From positions 1 to 64,000 of the forward strand of contig CAJNOL010000533.1 of NCBI GenBank assembly GCA_905250125.1: a stretch of 64,000 nt of DNA. Direction: 5' to 3'. The position numbers and the translations under genes were made by a program. Source of the stretch: Rotaria sordida (lineage: Eukaryota; Rotifera; Eurotatoria; Philodinida; Philodinidae). Of the stretch, positions 63,001-64,000 are shown in pieces; position 1 is the stretch's first letter; every line of letters begins with the position of its first letter. A model generated the notes under the pieces. It saw nothing but the letters and a program-made list of their open reading frames with translations, was not told the origin of the DNA and searched no databases.

Positions 63001-63946
63001 ATCGTTTTTTTTTTCATGCTATAGTAATTTACCATCACCAACTATTATTATAAAAGTGTATCTATGTGATAGTGAATATTAAACATGCCTTTCCCTCATA
63101 TCAATATATTTCTGTCTTTTTTTTCCTGACACTCACAAAAGCTGTAGAGAGTTCAATTCACTGAACGCTTCAGATGGTAACATTTTGAGATTATTTCGAT
63201 AGAGTATACTAAATAATATTTTTCTTAGTCATATATTCATAATAAAAATCAAATATTCAAAAACCAAAAAAGAATATATATATATATATATATGTAAATA
63301 CGTACAGTGAATTAAGTGATTTTAGACCAGCAAAAGAATCAGGATAAATTGTTGATATTAAATTATTGCTTATATCTCTAAAATTTGAAAAAACAAAATT
63401 TTTTTGAAAATAAAAATCATTAATAAAAAAAAAAAAAAATTTTTACTTACAAACGTCGAAGTTTTTTCATATGAAAAAATATTTTTGGTGGAATTTCCAT
63501 AATACGATTTTTTTCCAAACGTCTAAAACAAAAAAAAATAAAAATTTAAATACAAATAATAATAAAAAAAAATTGATTACAATTCAATTGTTGTATCTGG
63601 AATATTTCTTGGAATTTCCATAAGATCTTTATCTTTACAATCGACAACACCATTAAAACACGTACATGGATATGGACATACAGGTACATTACATGTATAA
63701 TCGATATCATCAATATCTATTGAAAAAAGAAAAAGAAATCTATTATTCATTTATAATGGGGCAATTAAGATTTTACCCATGCTATTGCATTGTTTTTCAT
63801 CATCGATTAATGATGTTATATCTTTATAACTCAACGTATCAGCATCTTGACATCGTGCATTAAGACCAAGAAATGGATGTAATTTAAGATATTTAGCAAG
63901 CCATAATAGACGACAATCGCATACGAATTGATTATCATGAAGACGT
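54045..63946 (-). CDS. slit: Slit, axon-guidance ligand; 25 exons, 5' end outside window
   Basis: Slit is the secreted ligand of Robo receptors. Exons, from 5': 63946-63777, 63716-63581, 63522-63451, 63377-63306, 63208-63137, 62908-62834, 62692-62549, 62495-62332, 62254-62107, 60657-60583, 60519-60448, 60382-60167, 60117-60025, 59483-59450, 59391-59355, 59288-58931, 58859-58788, 58729-58647, 57817-57737, 57679-57314, 57254-57161, 57097-56544, 55018-54809, 54608-54399, 54328-54045. They give one phase-consistent frame of 1296 codons plus TAG. Order: LRRCT1; LRR block 2 with six repeats if all exons are used; block 3 with five; block 4; EGF1-6; laminin G; EGF7; C-terminal cystine knot. LRR exons are mostly 72-75-bp phase-2 cassettes. 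One EGF after laminin G matches fly rather than vertebrate Slit. The EGF5-EGF6 linker, where Slit is cleaved, is extended ([19 protein letters not shown]). The signal peptide, LRRNT1 and block 1 lie beyond 64000. Confidence 0.95.
55019..56543 (-). other. 1.5-kb slit intron in the laminin G domain
   Basis: This intron lies between the first and second parts of laminin G. It includes a copy of the dispersed repeat (56225-56375) and an AT alternation near 55620. No other frame is supported. Confidence 0.6.
56225..56375 (-). repeat. dispersed repeat copy 2, possible tRNA-derived SINE
   Basis: Homologous to 47390-47545 over about 150 bp. On the minus strand it begins GCTGGAGTGGCTAGG (A-box-like) and later has TCGGTACCACCAATC, where copy 1 has TTGTTACGACCAGTC. 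Confidence 0.4.
57818..58646 (-). other. 825-bp slit intron
   Basis: This intron splits LRRCT4. No gene was seen in it; a short GC-richer patch with inverted GAGTCC/GGACTC motifs lies at 58505-58560. Confidence 0.5.
59486..60024 (-). other. 540-bp slit intron
   Basis: This intron lies within LRRCT3. It contains weak inverted similarity between 59585-59660 and 59850-59940, and nothing coding. Confidence 0.5.
60658..62106 (-). other. 1.45-kb slit intron
   Basis: This intron lies between LRRNT3 and the first LRR of block 3. It includes a TTAATTA/TAGTTAA palindrome-rich patch at 60840-60925. No coding frame is supported. Confidence 0.55.
62834..62908 (-). other. slit: extra LRR cassette exon in slit block 2
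   Basis: A 75-bp exon encoding one 25-residue LRR (Leu-Ser-Asn-Asn core) sits between the third and fourth canonical repeats. Like the preceding exon (63208-63137) it starts TATACTCT, has TTACCA at the same place, and ends CTACA(A/G)CT(C/T)TT|GTGAGT. Both exons are phase 2 at each end, so either can be used alone without shifting the frame. Confidence 0.75.
63273..63294. repeat. (AT)n microsatellite in a slit intron
   Basis: About ten AT units between the LRR exons at 63306 and 63208. Confidence 0.8.
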
Positions 63947-64000
63947 CTTTAAGAGAAGAAAAAAGAGAAAAATAAAAATAAAAATTTTTCATGAGAATAA

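Overview
The window is AT-rich animal nuclear DNA. Genes are split by many short introns (about 50-90 bp, GT...AG), phases run cleanly across every junction I checked, and the intergenic space is full of palindromic non-autonomous transposons. A hedgehog-type Hint protein, a Slit orthologue with the seven-EGF layout known from fly Slit, and dispersed copies of short orphan class A GPCRs point to a protostome. The combination suggests a rotifer, perhaps bdelloid, but the species call is inference.

Left part (1-24.3 kb): a small secreted six-cysteine peptide of CS-alpha-beta pattern (minus), a GPCR fragment ending after TM4 (minus), and two close GPCR paralogues (+, 11.3 and 21.9 kb) that share an 84-bp intron and a TATA-type promoter. 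Between them lie a foldback element with a hAT-like insertion (8-bp target duplication), a Tc1/mariner-like palindrome, a second small hAT-like element, a G-run minisatellite, and a second TA-flanked palindrome.

Middle part (24.9-41.1 kb): a two-exon four-TM protein (minus); then on + a complete ten-exon Golgi pH regulator (GPHR/GPR89) gene whose fifth intron is swollen to 2.1 kb by repeats; a secreted cysteine-rich protein with a C-terminal hedgehog-like Hint (Hog) domain, cut by a 10-N gap; and a GPCR pseudogene with several in-frame stops and at least two frameshifts.

Right part (41.1-64 kb): a repeat-rich stretch with two foldback elements and a possible tRNA-derived SINE; a single-exon 915-residue membrane protein (+); and, convergent with it, 25 exons of slit (minus), from the first LRRCT to the cystine-knot stop. 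The 5' part of slit lies beyond 64000. The 25 exons sum to one residual base plus exactly 1297 codons including the stop, which supports the model. Block 2 of slit carries an extra LRR cassette exon that looks like a duplicate of its neighbour.

No operon-like logic is visible. The best new leads are the duplicated LRR exon in slit, the Hog protein with an unfamiliar N-terminal domain, the CS-alpha-beta peptide and the palindromic transposon families.
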